A stretch of DNA of 24,218 bases from Spirochaetota bacterium (lineage in GTDB: Bacteria; Spirochaetota; GWE2-31-10; MWDO01). Positions 1 through 7,137 of the stretch are shown piece by piece (positions within the stretch are counted from its first letter, which is position 1; every line of letters starts with the position of its first letter). Under the pieces are notes generated by a model. It saw only the letters and a program-made list of their open reading frames with translations, was not told the DNA's origin and did not search any database. The DNA lies in the NCBI GenBank assembly GCA_017998755.1, contig JAGOCL010000003.1, positions 1 to 24,218 on the forward strand, written 5' to 3'. The position numbers were made by a program, and so were the translations under genes.

Positions 1-993
1 GGTTAACGTAGTCGATAAATTTTTTGTTGAATGAACGACGTTAGAGCCGATAACCAGATCGAAACTATCTGCGTCAAACCCTTGTTCGGTTAAATTCCCT
101 TCGATATCGAGTTTCTTAAAAATAACGTTTGGAAATAACGGTTTGAATTTTTTCTCGCAACTTCTCGTAAAAACTTTTGATATATCGGTAAAATAATATT
201 CGATTTTATCAAAATTTTTTAAGCTCTCCATAAGTTTTACGCTGGTTCCGCCGGATCCCGCTCCGACTTCAAGTATTTTAATTATTTTATCCGGGGCGTT
301 TTTTCGTATTTCATAGATATAATTAACCGTAAAATCTGAAATAAGCAAGTTGAAATAATCTGCAAGAATATTGCCGCGGAATATACCTTCTACCAGCTCC
401 ATAGAGTAAACAGGGAACATTATTCCGTCGGGACTTTTATCGCCCGATAGAATGTTTCCATAGTTAGAAATACAAATTTCTAAAAGATTGAAATGAGAAG
501 TCATATCGGGATATTTGGTTATGAGGTTTTTTTTAAAACTTTCGGCGTTGTCAAGGTCATTTTTTAATTTTTGGGAGTCGACTTTGTTTGTTGATATGAT
601 AATATCGTCGTCAATTGTAATAATATTTTCTTTTTCTAGAATTAGTAATAGTATTTCAAATAATTTTAAATATTTTTCGTTAAGTCTGATTTTATTTTTT
701 ATAGTTTCTTTATCTGTATGTTCGTTAGATTTAAGAAAAAAGCCGTTGTTTTGAAAAAACCTTAATAACAATAATCTCCCAAAATATTCAACGTTTGAAA
801 AAAGAGCTCCGCTATCCTTAATATTATCCTCATTTTTATTGATAAAGGAGGAAATGGTTTGAATAATATTATTAAATATTGCGTCGTTGTATATTAAAAT
901 ATTTTTCGAGGATAACTTCTTTAACGCGTCCAAACCTTCGTCTATTGAGAATTTGTTATTATAAACGCTTGTTAAGATTTCTTTTTTATTCAT
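1..993 (-). CDS. Polyketide-synthase-type C-methyltransferase, N-terminal 331 residues (3' end outside window)
   Basis: This is a class I SAM-dependent methyltransferase of the kind embedded in polyketide synthases, which methylates the alpha carbon of an ACP-bound beta-ketoacyl chain. Reading from ATG at 993 with no stop to base 1, the SAM-binding glycine motif EVGAGSGGTS is at residues 242-251, the acidic motif YYFTDIS at 266-272 and FDLVIGSNVVHS at 311-322. A stretch before motif I (FPVYSMELVEGIFRGNILAD) matches the PKS C-MeT consensus around GSMELVEGIYKxNPVAD, and the helical N-terminal 130 residues fit the lead-in of these domains. A GGAG site lies 6 bases before the ATG, and a promoter-like TTGTTT/TATAAT pair precedes it, so the methyltransferase opens the gene and is not an internal module. 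What follows it (stand-alone enzyme, or KS/ACP domains) lies left of the window. The family match is strong; substrate and pathway are unknown. Confidence 0.85.
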   Translation of the reverse strand, partial: MNKKEILTSVYNNKFSIDEGLDALKKLSSKNILIYNDAIFNNIIQTISSFINKNEDNIKDSGALFSNVEYFGRLLLLRFFQNNGFFLKSNEHTDKETIKNKIRLNEKYLKLFEILLLILEKENIITIDDDIIISTNKVDSQKLKNDLDNAESFKKNLITKYPDMTSHFNLLEICISNYGNILSGDKSPDGIMFPVYSMELVEGIFRGNILADYFNLLISDFTVNYIYEIRKNAPDKIIKILEVGAGSGGTSVKLMESLKNFDKIEYYFTDISKVFTRSCEKKFKPLFPNVIFKKLDIEGNLTEQGFDADSFDLVIGSNVVHSTKNLSTTLT

Positions 994-1020
994 CGTTATC
1001 TCCGGTTTACTGATAAATGA

Positions 1021-1049
1021 ATTATAACATTCATTTTAAAAAAAAACAA
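1021..1049 (-). promoter_or_regulatory. Sigma-70-type promoter for the methyltransferase gene
   Basis: On the minus strand TTGTTT (1049-1044) is followed after 17 bases by a perfect TATAAT (1026-1021), about 28 bases before the ATG at 993. AT-rich DNA gives chance -10 matches, but the spacing is ideal. Confidence 0.55.
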
Positions 1050-1062
1050 CAGAAAAACTGAA

Positions 1063-1081
1063 GTCTAATAGATTTTTAGAC
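1063..1081. repeat. Short inverted repeat between divergent promoters
   Basis: GTCTAA and TTAGAC form 6-base arms around a 7-base spacer, midway between the two divergent promoters. It could be an operator half-site pair, but arms this short in AT-rich DNA may be chance. Confidence 0.35.
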
Positions 1082-1104
1082 ATAAATATAATAACTGATT
1101 TTAA

Positions 1105-1133
1105 TTTACAACTACAATATTAATTATTATAAT
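1105..1133 (+). promoter_or_regulatory. Sigma-70-type promoter for the MurC-like ligase gene
   Basis: TTTACA (1105-1110) and TATAAT (1128-1133) are separated by exactly 17 bases. The predicted start of transcription is near 1140, leaving a leader of only about 17 bases with a GGGAG ribosome site at 1146-1150. The -10 box lies inside the 28-bp palindrome at 1116-1143. Confidence 0.7.
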
Positions 1134-1143
1134 AATTAATATT
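1116..1143. repeat. Perfect 28-bp palindrome centred on the -10 region
   Basis: Two 14-base arms (AATATTAATTATTA and its exact complement) meet with no spacer. All bases are A or T. The centre ATTATAAT reads as a TATAAT -10 box on both strands. It spans from the promoter spacer to just before the ribosome site of the gene at 1157, a natural place for a dimeric repressor or for a cruciform. Confidence 0.8.
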
Positions 1144-1156
1144 ATGGGAGATATAT

Positions 1157-2602
1157 GTGGATATTAAAAAACTGAAAAAAGTTCATATAGTGGGAATTGG
1201 AGGATGCGCAAGTTCGGCAGTCGCGGAATATTTGAATCGGCATAATGTAATAGTAACCGGGTCTGAGAGGAAACATCGAAGCGGATTGGAGAAACTTGAG
1301 GCGTTGGGAATAAAAGTGTTTTACGAGCATAATAAAAAGAATGTCTTAGGATATGGCGAAAGACCGGATATCGTATTATATTCTCCCGCCGTTACCTCTC
1401 TTGATCCTAACAATCCCGAATTGAGCGTTTCAAGAGAGAATAAAATACAATTATCAACTTGGCAATCCTTTATAGGCAACTATTTATCGCAAATTGGTAA
1501 AACCGGTATAACTATATCCGGTAGCGAAGGCAAGGGAACTACCGGAGGTATACTAACGGCAATATTGAAAGATACCGAGTTTGATCCTTTATCGATATTA
1601 GGCGCTAAAATAAAAGGAATCGATAAAGGGGAGGACTCAAATATATATTTGGGGAACGGTTCGACGTACATTCTTGAAGCGGACGAATTTAATAGAAATT
1701 TCTTTAATTATTTTCCAGATATTAATATAATGATTAATTTTCAATACGAACACCCCGAAACTTATAAGAATTTTGAAGAATACAAGGAAGCGTTTTATAA
1801 ATATTTTACCGGCATGAAAGGCGAAAAAACGCTAATACTTAGAGCGACCGAAACTATAGTCGATTTTGTTAAACAATATTCTATCGATAAAACTCATAAA
1901 ATAATTTGGTTTGGCGAGGACAAATATATATTGTCAAAAACTACCGGAGATAAATATTTTATCGAAGGTCATAAATTAACTGAAAATGGAAATTATTTTA
2001 ACATATCTCACAGCGATGGAAACATTGATATCCATCTTCCGTTTTTACCGGGATATATCGTTTCTAACGCAGTTGGGGCGTTACTGGCCGCTAATGAATT
2101 GGGGCTGAACATCGGTAAAATTATAAATAACATCAAAAATTTTAGAGGTATGGTTCGTCGATTTGACGTTACAAAAACCAAAGGGAAAGGGGCGATTATA
2201 ACGGATTACGGTCATTCGCCAGAATCTATTAATTGCATTGTTAGCGAGTTGAGAAATATATACAAAGATAAAAGAATTCATCTGATATTTCAACCTCATT
2301 TGTTTTCGAGAACGTACAATTTTTTTGACGATTTTATTTTAGCGCTAAAAAAAGCCGATAAAATGTCGATTGTAGATATTTACCCCGCGCGCGAGAGAGA
2401 AGAGGAGTGGAAAGAAAAGGTCTCTTCGGAAATGTTATATGAGAAATTGAAACGTTCGGGAGCGGAGGTTTTTTTTGTAGGAGACCGCGCAAATATTTAC
2501 GATAAGTTGATTGACAAAATTGATCCGGATGAAGCCACATGTTTTATTGGCGCGGGGGATATGGATTTGTATTACGATAAATTGATAAGAAATTTTACTT
2601 AA
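1157..2602 (+). CDS. MurC-like Mur ligase (UDP-N-acetylmuramate--L-alanine ligase family)
   Basis: Mur ligases couple ATP hydrolysis to adding an amino acid or peptide to UDP-MurNAc in the cytoplasm. The three-domain layout is visible: a UDP-binding Rossmann start HIVGIGGCASS (10-20), an ATP domain with P-loop SGSEGKGTT (121-129) and EADEF (174-178), and a C-terminal domain with RRFDV, TDYGHSP (349-355), FQPHLFSRT (379-387) and DIYPARE (407-413). The last two and the FRGMVRRF segment fit MurC better than Mpl. At 481 residues it has full MurC length. It departs from the family at conserved spots: GTHGKTTTT is GSEGKGTTG, and the usual GHHP is GHSP. It may be the cell's only MurC, or a paralogue acting on a different muropeptide (Mpl-like). 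The start is GTG at 1157, chosen for GGGAG 6 bases upstream. Confidence 0.8.
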   Translation: MDIKKLKKVHIVGIGGCASSAVAEYLNRHNVIVTGSERKHRSGLEKLEALGIKVFYEHNKKNVLGYGERPDIVLYSPAVTSLDPNNPELSVSRENKIQLSTWQSFIGNYLSQIGKTGITISGSEGKGTTGGILTAILKDTEFDPLSILGAKIKGIDKGEDSNIYLGNGSTYILEADEFNRNFFNYFPDINIMINFQYEHPETYKNFEEYKEAFYKYFTGMKGEKTLILRATETIVDFVKQYSIDKTHKIIWFGEDKYILSKTTGDKYFIEGHKLTENGNYFNISHSDGNIDIHLPFLPGYIVSNAVGALLAANELGLNIGKIINNIKNFRGMVRRFDVTKTKGKGAIITDYGHSPESINCIVSELRNIYKDKRIHLIFQPHLFSRTYNFFDDFILALKKADKMSIVDIYPAREREEEWKEKVSSEMLYEKLKRSGAEVFFVGDRANIYDKLIDKIDPDEATCFIGAGDMDLYYDKLIRNFT

Positions 2603-2636
2603 TAATTACTGGTAAAAATCTTTTTGTGAGCTAAAA

Positions 2637-2642
2637 TATAAT
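2637..2642 (+). promoter_or_regulatory. Candidate -10 box before the S41 protease gene
   Basis: A perfect TATAAT lies 24 bases before the TTG start at 2667, but no good -35 sits at 16-18 bases upstream. Transcription could equally continue from the MurC-like gene 64 bases upstream. Confidence 0.3.
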
Positions 2643-2666
2643 TATAAATACTCAAAGGATAATAAA

Positions 2667-4004
2667 TTGAGAAGAAAAGTTCTTTTGTACCCATTAATTG
2701 CTTTGGCGGTTATTTTTCTTAATTGTTCGATAGATTACTACTCTTACGACCCTTTTTTTCAATCGTATTTTGGATTTGATTCTGAAAGGGATTTTATTTA
2801 TAAAAAAATGAAAACGATATATTTTTGGAAAGATAAAGTGCCTAATACCGATATAGCTTTGTATAACTCAAATCAGTCGCTTTTAGACGACTTAATGTAT
2901 AAAGAGTATGATAAATGGAGTTTTTTATTAACTCTTGAAGAATACGAGCAATATTATCAAAATAACGAATACGTTGGATATGGAATTCTATTTAAATGGG
3001 CGGACGAAACTCAAACGGATTATCGTATAGGATATGTTATGGATAATTCGCCGGCCAAAGAAGCGGGATTAGATCGCGGAGATAAAATATTAAAAATTAA
3101 TGATAAATCGATTGAATATATTTTACAAAACAATCTATGGGAGTCTGTTTCCGACGAGATATACAATGGGACGTCGATAAAATTTCAAGTATTTTCAAAC
3201 TTATCTGATACGACAAAGGACGTATCATTAACTAAGAGAATAATTGATATCAAATCGGTTCACATGTCGACAATTATTTATAATAATAATAAAAAAATCG
3301 GATACATTGTTTACAATGAGTTTAACGCCTCTCAATATGATAATACTTACTCATCAGAATTAGCGTCGGCTTTTCAATATTTTAAGGGGAATAACGTAGA
3401 CGAACTGGTTGTCGATTTGCGTTATAACGGCGGCGGTCGAGTAGACGTTTGTCATTATTTTGCCAATCTTATAAGTAACTCGGGAATGTCGGGAAAGAAA
3501 TTTATCGAAATGAAATATAACGGCGATTATACAAATTACAATTCGACGTTAAATTTTACTCTTAATAATTATTCTTTAAATCTGACGAAGGTTTTCTTTA
3601 TTACGACGGATAATACAGCGTCGGCAAGCGAGGCGTTAATTAATGGCCTGAAACCGCATATAGAGGTTAAGATTATCGGCGGAACTACTCACGGTAAACC
3701 GGTAGGCATGAATGGTTATCAATTTGAGGATATTATATTTTATCCAATTACTTTTGAGATAATTAATTCTTTAGGCGAGGGAAGATATTTTAACGGTATA
3801 ACGCCCGACGTTGTAGTTGAAGACGATCTATCCAAACAATTCGGCGATATCACTGAGAAATGTCTAAGCGAAGCGATATATTATATAAATAACGGTTTGT
3901 TTTCTGTATCGAGTAACAATGTTAGAAGCGTCGATATTCAAATAAAAAATAAAGAAAATAATATTCCTTTTAAGGGCATTCAAAACCTTGTGAACCGATT
4001 TTGA
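2667..4004 (+). CDS. S41-family (C-terminal processing-type) peptidase lipoprotein with PDZ domain
   Basis: This is a secreted serine protease of the CtpA/tail-specific class, probably anchored to a membrane facing the periplasm. Residues 1-19 form a signal peptide ending at FLNC (Cys20), a relaxed lipobox with Asn at -1. A PDZ domain follows at about 100-190, with SPAKEAGLDRGDKILKIND typical of the peptide-binding groove. The protease core holds VVDLRYNGGG (248-257), TASASEALING (317-327) with the likely nucleophile Ser319, and THGKPVG with the likely general base Lys344, then the FNGITPDV strand near 375-382. The Ser/Lys pair is intact, so the enzyme should be active. Start TTG at 2667 has AAAGGA upstream. 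Substrates are unknown; processing of lipoproteins or wall hydrolases is the usual role in the family. Confidence 0.88.
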   Translation: MRRKVLLYPLIALAVIFLNCSIDYYSYDPFFQSYFGFDSERDFIYKKMKTIYFWKDKVPNTDIALYNSNQSLLDDLMYKEYDKWSFLLTLEEYEQYYQNNEYVGYGILFKWADETQTDYRIGYVMDNSPAKEAGLDRGDKILKINDKSIEYILQNNLWESVSDEIYNGTSIKFQVFSNLSDTTKDVSLTKRIIDIKSVHMSTIIYNNNKKIGYIVYNEFNASQYDNTYSSELASAFQYFKGNNVDELVVDLRYNGGGRVDVCHYFANLISNSGMSGKKFIEMKYNGDYTNYNSTLNFTLNNYSLNLTKVFFITTDNTASASEALINGLKPHIEVKIIGGTTHGKPVGMNGYQFEDIIFYPITFEIINSLGEGRYFNGITPDVVVEDDLSKQFGDITEKCLSEAIYYINNGLFSVSSNNVRSVDIQIKNKENNIPFKGIQNLVNRF

Positions 4005-4072
4005 TTTGTTTTATCTCAAAAAACGAGGAAAATTATTAAAATTTTTATGAATATTTTTTTTATTGAAATATA

Positions 4073-4101
4073 TTGACAAACTACCATGAAAAAAATATCA
4101 T
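4073..4101 (+). promoter_or_regulatory. Strong sigma-70-type promoter for the small lipoprotein gene
   Basis: A consensus TTGACA (4073-4078), a 17-base spacer and TATCAT (4096-4101) lie 29 bases before the ATG at 4131. The gene also has a good AGGAG site, so it should be well expressed. Confidence 0.75.
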
Positions 4102-4130
4102 TTAAAAAATATTAAATCAAGGAGTTTTAA

Positions 4131-4721
4131 ATGAAAAAGAATTCGCGTTCTTTTTTACTGTTAGTCGTTATGGCATTCTTAATTTCTGTATTTATTTCTA
4201 ATTCTTGCGTTTTAACGCCGCTGACGACAAGCTGGAATATTAGCGGGGTTGTAAAATTTCCGGTTGATTCCACTGGTAACAATAACATAAAGTTATGCGC
4301 TTATTATACCGGATCGAGTTTAAGCTTAAATACTTCCAGCGTTATCGTAAGCAATGTTGTATCTCTAGGAGATTCGTCAAGCGATGCAAAACCATTTTCT
4401 CTCAACATAGACGCGAGCGGGTTATCTCCGTCTAAAGCGGACTATATCAAATTGGTTATTTGGGAAGACGATAACAGTAATGATAAATGCGACATAGCGG
4501 ACGAATACGGGTATGCGCTAACTTCAAATCAAACATCTGGTTGTTCTTGTTTTGGCCCTTATGTAGAATGGTTGAATAGCTGCAATTACTATTACGACGA
4601 TAGTTCAAATAGTTTTATGGGAACAGAAAAAGGGTGGAATCAAAAATACGGCGACGATTACAAACCTCTAGACCAAGCCGTTAAAGTCGGAGCTACAATT
4701 GAGTACGAAGGAAGTCTATAA
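4131..4721 (+). CDS. Small secreted lipoprotein, beta-rich, with Asp/Asn-rich metal-site-like motif
   Basis: I do not recognise the family. The first 25 residues are a lipoprotein signal ending at FISNSC (Cys26). The remainder looks like one or two beta-sandwich units: it opens with WNISGVVKFP, and near residues 105-125 a segment (WEDDNSNDKCDIADEYG) carries an alternating D-x-N-x-N-D spacing that resembles calcium-binding loops of secreted bacterial proteins. Six cysteines lie after the lipid-bearing one (in LCAYY, DKCD, SGCSC and NSCNY among them), unusual for an AT-rich anaerobe-type secretome and a possible disulfide or metal set. It has its own consensus promoter and ends at a strong hairpin, so it is a single-gene unit. 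An exposed surface lipoprotein is the likeliest role. Confidence 0.75.
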   Translation: MKKNSRSFLLLVVMAFLISVFISNSCVLTPLTTSWNISGVVKFPVDSTGNNNIKLCAYYTGSSLSLNTSSVIVSNVVSLGDSSSDAKPFSLNIDASGLSPSKADYIKLVIWEDDNSNDKCDIADEYGYALTSNQTSGCSCFGPYVEWLNSCNYYYDDSSNSFMGTEKGWNQKYGDDYKPLDQAVKVGATIEYEGSL

Positions 4722-4733
4722 ATAATATCATAA

Positions 4734-4770
4734 CTTACTACATCCAAAGTCAAACTTTGGAAGTAGTAAG
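4734..4770. terminator. Hairpin between convergent genes, probable bidirectional terminator
   Basis: CTTACTAC pairs with GTAGTAAG, and TCCAAAGT with ACTTTGGA, around one A/A mismatch and a 3-base CAA loop. This 17-position stem lies exactly between two convergent stop codons (4721 and 4774). Neither side has a long U-run, so termination strength is uncertain. Confidence 0.7.
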
Positions 4771-4773
4771 ACT

Positions 4774-5703
4774 TTATCCTCTTACTAATACAAAATTATC
4801 GATAAACCAGCTTTCCAGTTCGGGTATTACAAACGCTCTACAAATTATCCCGACTTCCATAGATTCAAATCTCAATTCGGTAAGTCCTTTTTTAAAATTT
4901 TTGTCAATATTTACGTATTTCTCCGCGGGGAAACCGTCGATCAAAATATCGCTTTCCGCAATACCAAACGAGTCCGCGTTATTCCATAATTTGACAATTA
5001 CCTCGCCGACCTTTTCGTTTCGAGAATTATTTATAGATATGACCAAATCCGATGAATCCTCGTCAATAGAATCGGTAATAATATAACCGTCGGGGATATT
5101 CTTGATAATTACGCTGTAATCCGCATTATGATACATATCTTCAAAAGCGTTATCGTTATAGTTTTCAATATCTCCCTCAAAATATATGTTGTTATCCTCG
5201 TTTTCATTATTTTCATAACTATTGAGTTTGTTTATATATCTTGCGCTACCGTCAATTAAAAGAGATAATTCCGAATTTATAACTTCGTTGGTTTCGTAAA
5301 TTTTGTTTTTCGAGGCGTCGACTTTAGCGGCGAAAGCTTCGTTTAGTAAATAGTATATCTCTTCTGTAGAAGATACTGATTCGGCTTCTTCGTACATATA
5401 CTTGTTTAGAATATTCTTGATATAAACAAGCGATCCGTCTTTGTATATATAAACATATTTTACCGAACCGGTTTCTCCGTAAATATTTGCCTCTAAATAA
5501 ACTTTTTTGTCGTTATCAAAATATCCTATAACTTCTCCCCCTTCCGCCGATTCGTCCATTATCTCGGCAGTTTTAACCTGATATTTGCTTAAATTTTCGG
5601 CGACTGAAGACGCGTACAAATCAATATCAGCAATATAACTTTTTTTATCGTCAGAACACGATAAAAAAACAAATAAACACAAAATAATAATTAATCTTTT
5701 CAT
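4774..5703 (-). CDS. Lipoprotein of unknown function
   Basis: No known family is recognised. A 309-residue protein starts with a short lipoprotein signal (RLIIILCLFVFLSC, Cys16). The first half (about 40-120) contains repeated strand-like segments (GYFDNDKKVYLEANIYGETG, then YVYIYKDGSLVYI), like proteins that fold as antiparallel sheets. The middle is rich in Glu, Asn and Asp (NENEDNNIYFEGDIENYND). The end (FPAEKYVNIDKNFKKGLTEL onward, finishing ESWFIDNFVLVRG) reads like a second small domain. An upstream in-frame ATG at 5715 is rejected because the GGAGG ribosome site would then lie inside the coding sequence. It is a single-gene unit transcribed toward the 4734-4770 hairpin. Confidence 0.8.
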   Translation of the reverse strand: MKRLIIILCLFVFLSCSDDKKSYIADIDLYASSVAENLSKYQVKTAEIMDESAEGGEVIGYFDNDKKVYLEANIYGETGSVKYVYIYKDGSLVYIKNILNKYMYEEAESVSSTEEIYYLLNEAFAAKVDASKNKIYETNEVINSELSLLIDGSARYINKLNSYENNENEDNNIYFEGDIENYNDNAFEDMYHNADYSVIIKNIPDGYIITDSIDEDSSDLVISINNSRNEKVGEVIVKLWNNADSFGIAESDILIDGFPAEKYVNIDKNFKKGLTELRFESMEVGIICRAFVIPELESWFIDNFVLVRG

Positions 5704-5708
5704 ATAAA

Positions 5709-5713
5709 CCTCC
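5709..5713 (-). promoter_or_regulatory. Ribosome binding site that decides the lipoprotein start
   Basis: GGAGG is placed 5 bases before ATG 5703. The rival ATG at 5715 overlaps this site, which rules it out as the main start. Confidence 0.8.
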
Positions 5714-5739
5714 ATACATTTATTTCCAAAGATAAGTAG

Positions 5740-5745
5740 ATTATA
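5740..5745 (-). promoter_or_regulatory. Candidate -10 box for the lipoprotein gene
   Basis: A TATAAT on the minus strand lies 37 bases before the ATG at 5703. I see no convincing -35 at the right distance in this very AT-rich gap (5704-5832). Confidence 0.35.
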
Positions 5746-5832
5746 TTTATTTTGAATTATTTTTAATTTTTTGTAAATAAAATTCAGATATTTCTTGTAT
5801 ATGTTTTTATTTTAGGAGTATTATGGTCTTTA

Positions 5833-7137
5833 TTACGATATACCAAAAAAATCGTTACCGTTTAGTTTGACAATCTTACAAGCGCAAAATTCTCCTATTT
5901 TCGCAGAGTCGGACTCAACTACAACCAATCCGTCGACTTCCGGAGCTTGTCCCCAAAATCTTCCAATGTACAAATCTTCATTTTCTACTTTTTCTTCGAC
6001 GAGTATCTTTTGGTTTGTTCCTATGAATCGTTTTAATCTTTTTTGAGAAATGTCTTCCGAAACAGATAATAATTGATCCAATCTTGCGATTTTAACTTTA
6101 GGTTTAATTTGATCTTTCATAATTCCGGCCGGCGTATCCTCTTCTCTTGAGTATGCAAATCCGCCGATCCAATCTATTTCAATTTGTTTGATAAAATTTA
6201 TTGTATCGTTAAAATCAGAATCGAGCTCGCCCGGAAAACCTACTATGAACGTCGATCTTATAACGGGATTGTCAAAAACTTTTCTAATATTATCAACAAG
6301 ATTTATATATTGTTCGGTAGTATTTTTTCTGTTCATTTTTTTTAAAATCATATTTGATCCCGACTGAAACGGTATGTCGAAATATGGTATAAAATTTGGC
6401 GTATCTTTCAGTTTATGTAGAAGTTCAATATCTACGCGATCGGGATGTAAATAAAGTACTCTTAACCAATCTGTCGAATTCAAATACTTTGATAATTCTT
6501 TTGTTAAGTCTCCAAGCATAGAGCGTTGATAAAGGTCTTTACCGTAGTTAGAAGTATCTTGAGAGATTAAGATTAATTCTTTTAGATTTCCTTTTTTTAA
6601 GAACTTTAGCTCTTCTATAAGATAGTACATATCGATTGATCTGAGATCGCCTCGAATAATAGGTATTGAACAGTAAGAACATCTGTTTGAGCAACCGTCG
6701 CTTATTTTTAGATATGCGCTTCCGGGATAACTTAGATTTTTTCTTCCGATAGCAAAACTGTTTGAAAACGGCGGTACTGAGACTTTTTCCGACGAGCTAA
6801 GGGCGGCGGCTATAGTAGAGACGTCTCCAACTCCGAAAATGAGATCTATTTCAGGGATTTCTTCGATCAATTCATTTTTATATCTTTGAGCTAGGCAACC
6901 CGCTACAGCTAATTTTTTACATTTACCGGACTCTTTATACTTCAATAAATCAAGCGTTACTTCTATCGCTTCTTCTTTAGCGCTTTTTATGAAAGCGCAA
7001 GTATTTACAATTATTATATCAGCTATATCTGGGGTCGAGACAATATTATATCCGGCGGTTTCAAGGACGTATAACATTTTCTCAGAGTCTACCTGATTTT
7101 TGTTACAGCCGAGAGTTTCTAAATAGATATTTTCCAT
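5833..7137 (-). CDS. rimO: Ribosomal protein S12 methylthiotransferase RimO
   Basis: RimO is a radical-SAM enzyme carrying two iron-sulfur clusters. It adds a methylthio group to the conserved aspartate of ribosomal protein S12. The N-terminal UPF0004 domain has its three cluster cysteines at 11 (LETLGCNKNQVDSE), 47 (VNTCAF) and 81 (AGCLAQRY). The radical-SAM cysteines follow as C149-x3-C153-x2-C156 (DGCSNRCSYC). GFPGE, the YSREEDTPA segment and the C-terminal GRFWGQAPEVDGLV with TRAM domain are RimO hallmarks; MiaB would show GCQMN at the first motif. At 434 residues it is full length. The ATG directly follows the stop codon of the rodZ-like gene with no clear Shine-Dalgarno site, so it is probably translated by coupling as the last gene of the lolA-rodZ-rimO operon. 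Confidence 0.95.
   Translation of the reverse strand: MENIYLETLGCNKNQVDSEKMLYVLETAGYNIVSTPDIADIIIVNTCAFIKSAKEEAIEVTLDLLKYKESGKCKKLAVAGCLAQRYKNELIEEIPEIDLIFGVGDVSTIAAALSSSEKVSVPPFSNSFAIGRKNLSYPGSAYLKISDGCSNRCSYCSIPIIRGDLRSIDMYYLIEELKFLKKGNLKELILISQDTSNYGKDLYQRSMLGDLTKELSKYLNSTDWLRVLYLHPDRVDIELLHKLKDTPNFIPYFDIPFQSGSNMILKKMNRKNTTEQYINLVDNIRKVFDNPVIRSTFIVGFPGELDSDFNDTINFIKQIEIDWIGGFAYSREEDTPAGIMKDQIKPKVKIARLDQLLSVSEDISQKRLKRFIGTNQKILVEEKVENEDLYIGRFWGQAPEVDGLVVVESDSAKIGEFCACKIVKLNGNDFFGIS

Noticed and set aside
5823..5870. A 15-codon plus-strand frame after AGGAG (ATG at 5823) antisense to the rimO end
   Set aside because: Too short, no good promoter, and it lies over a solid gene on the other strand.
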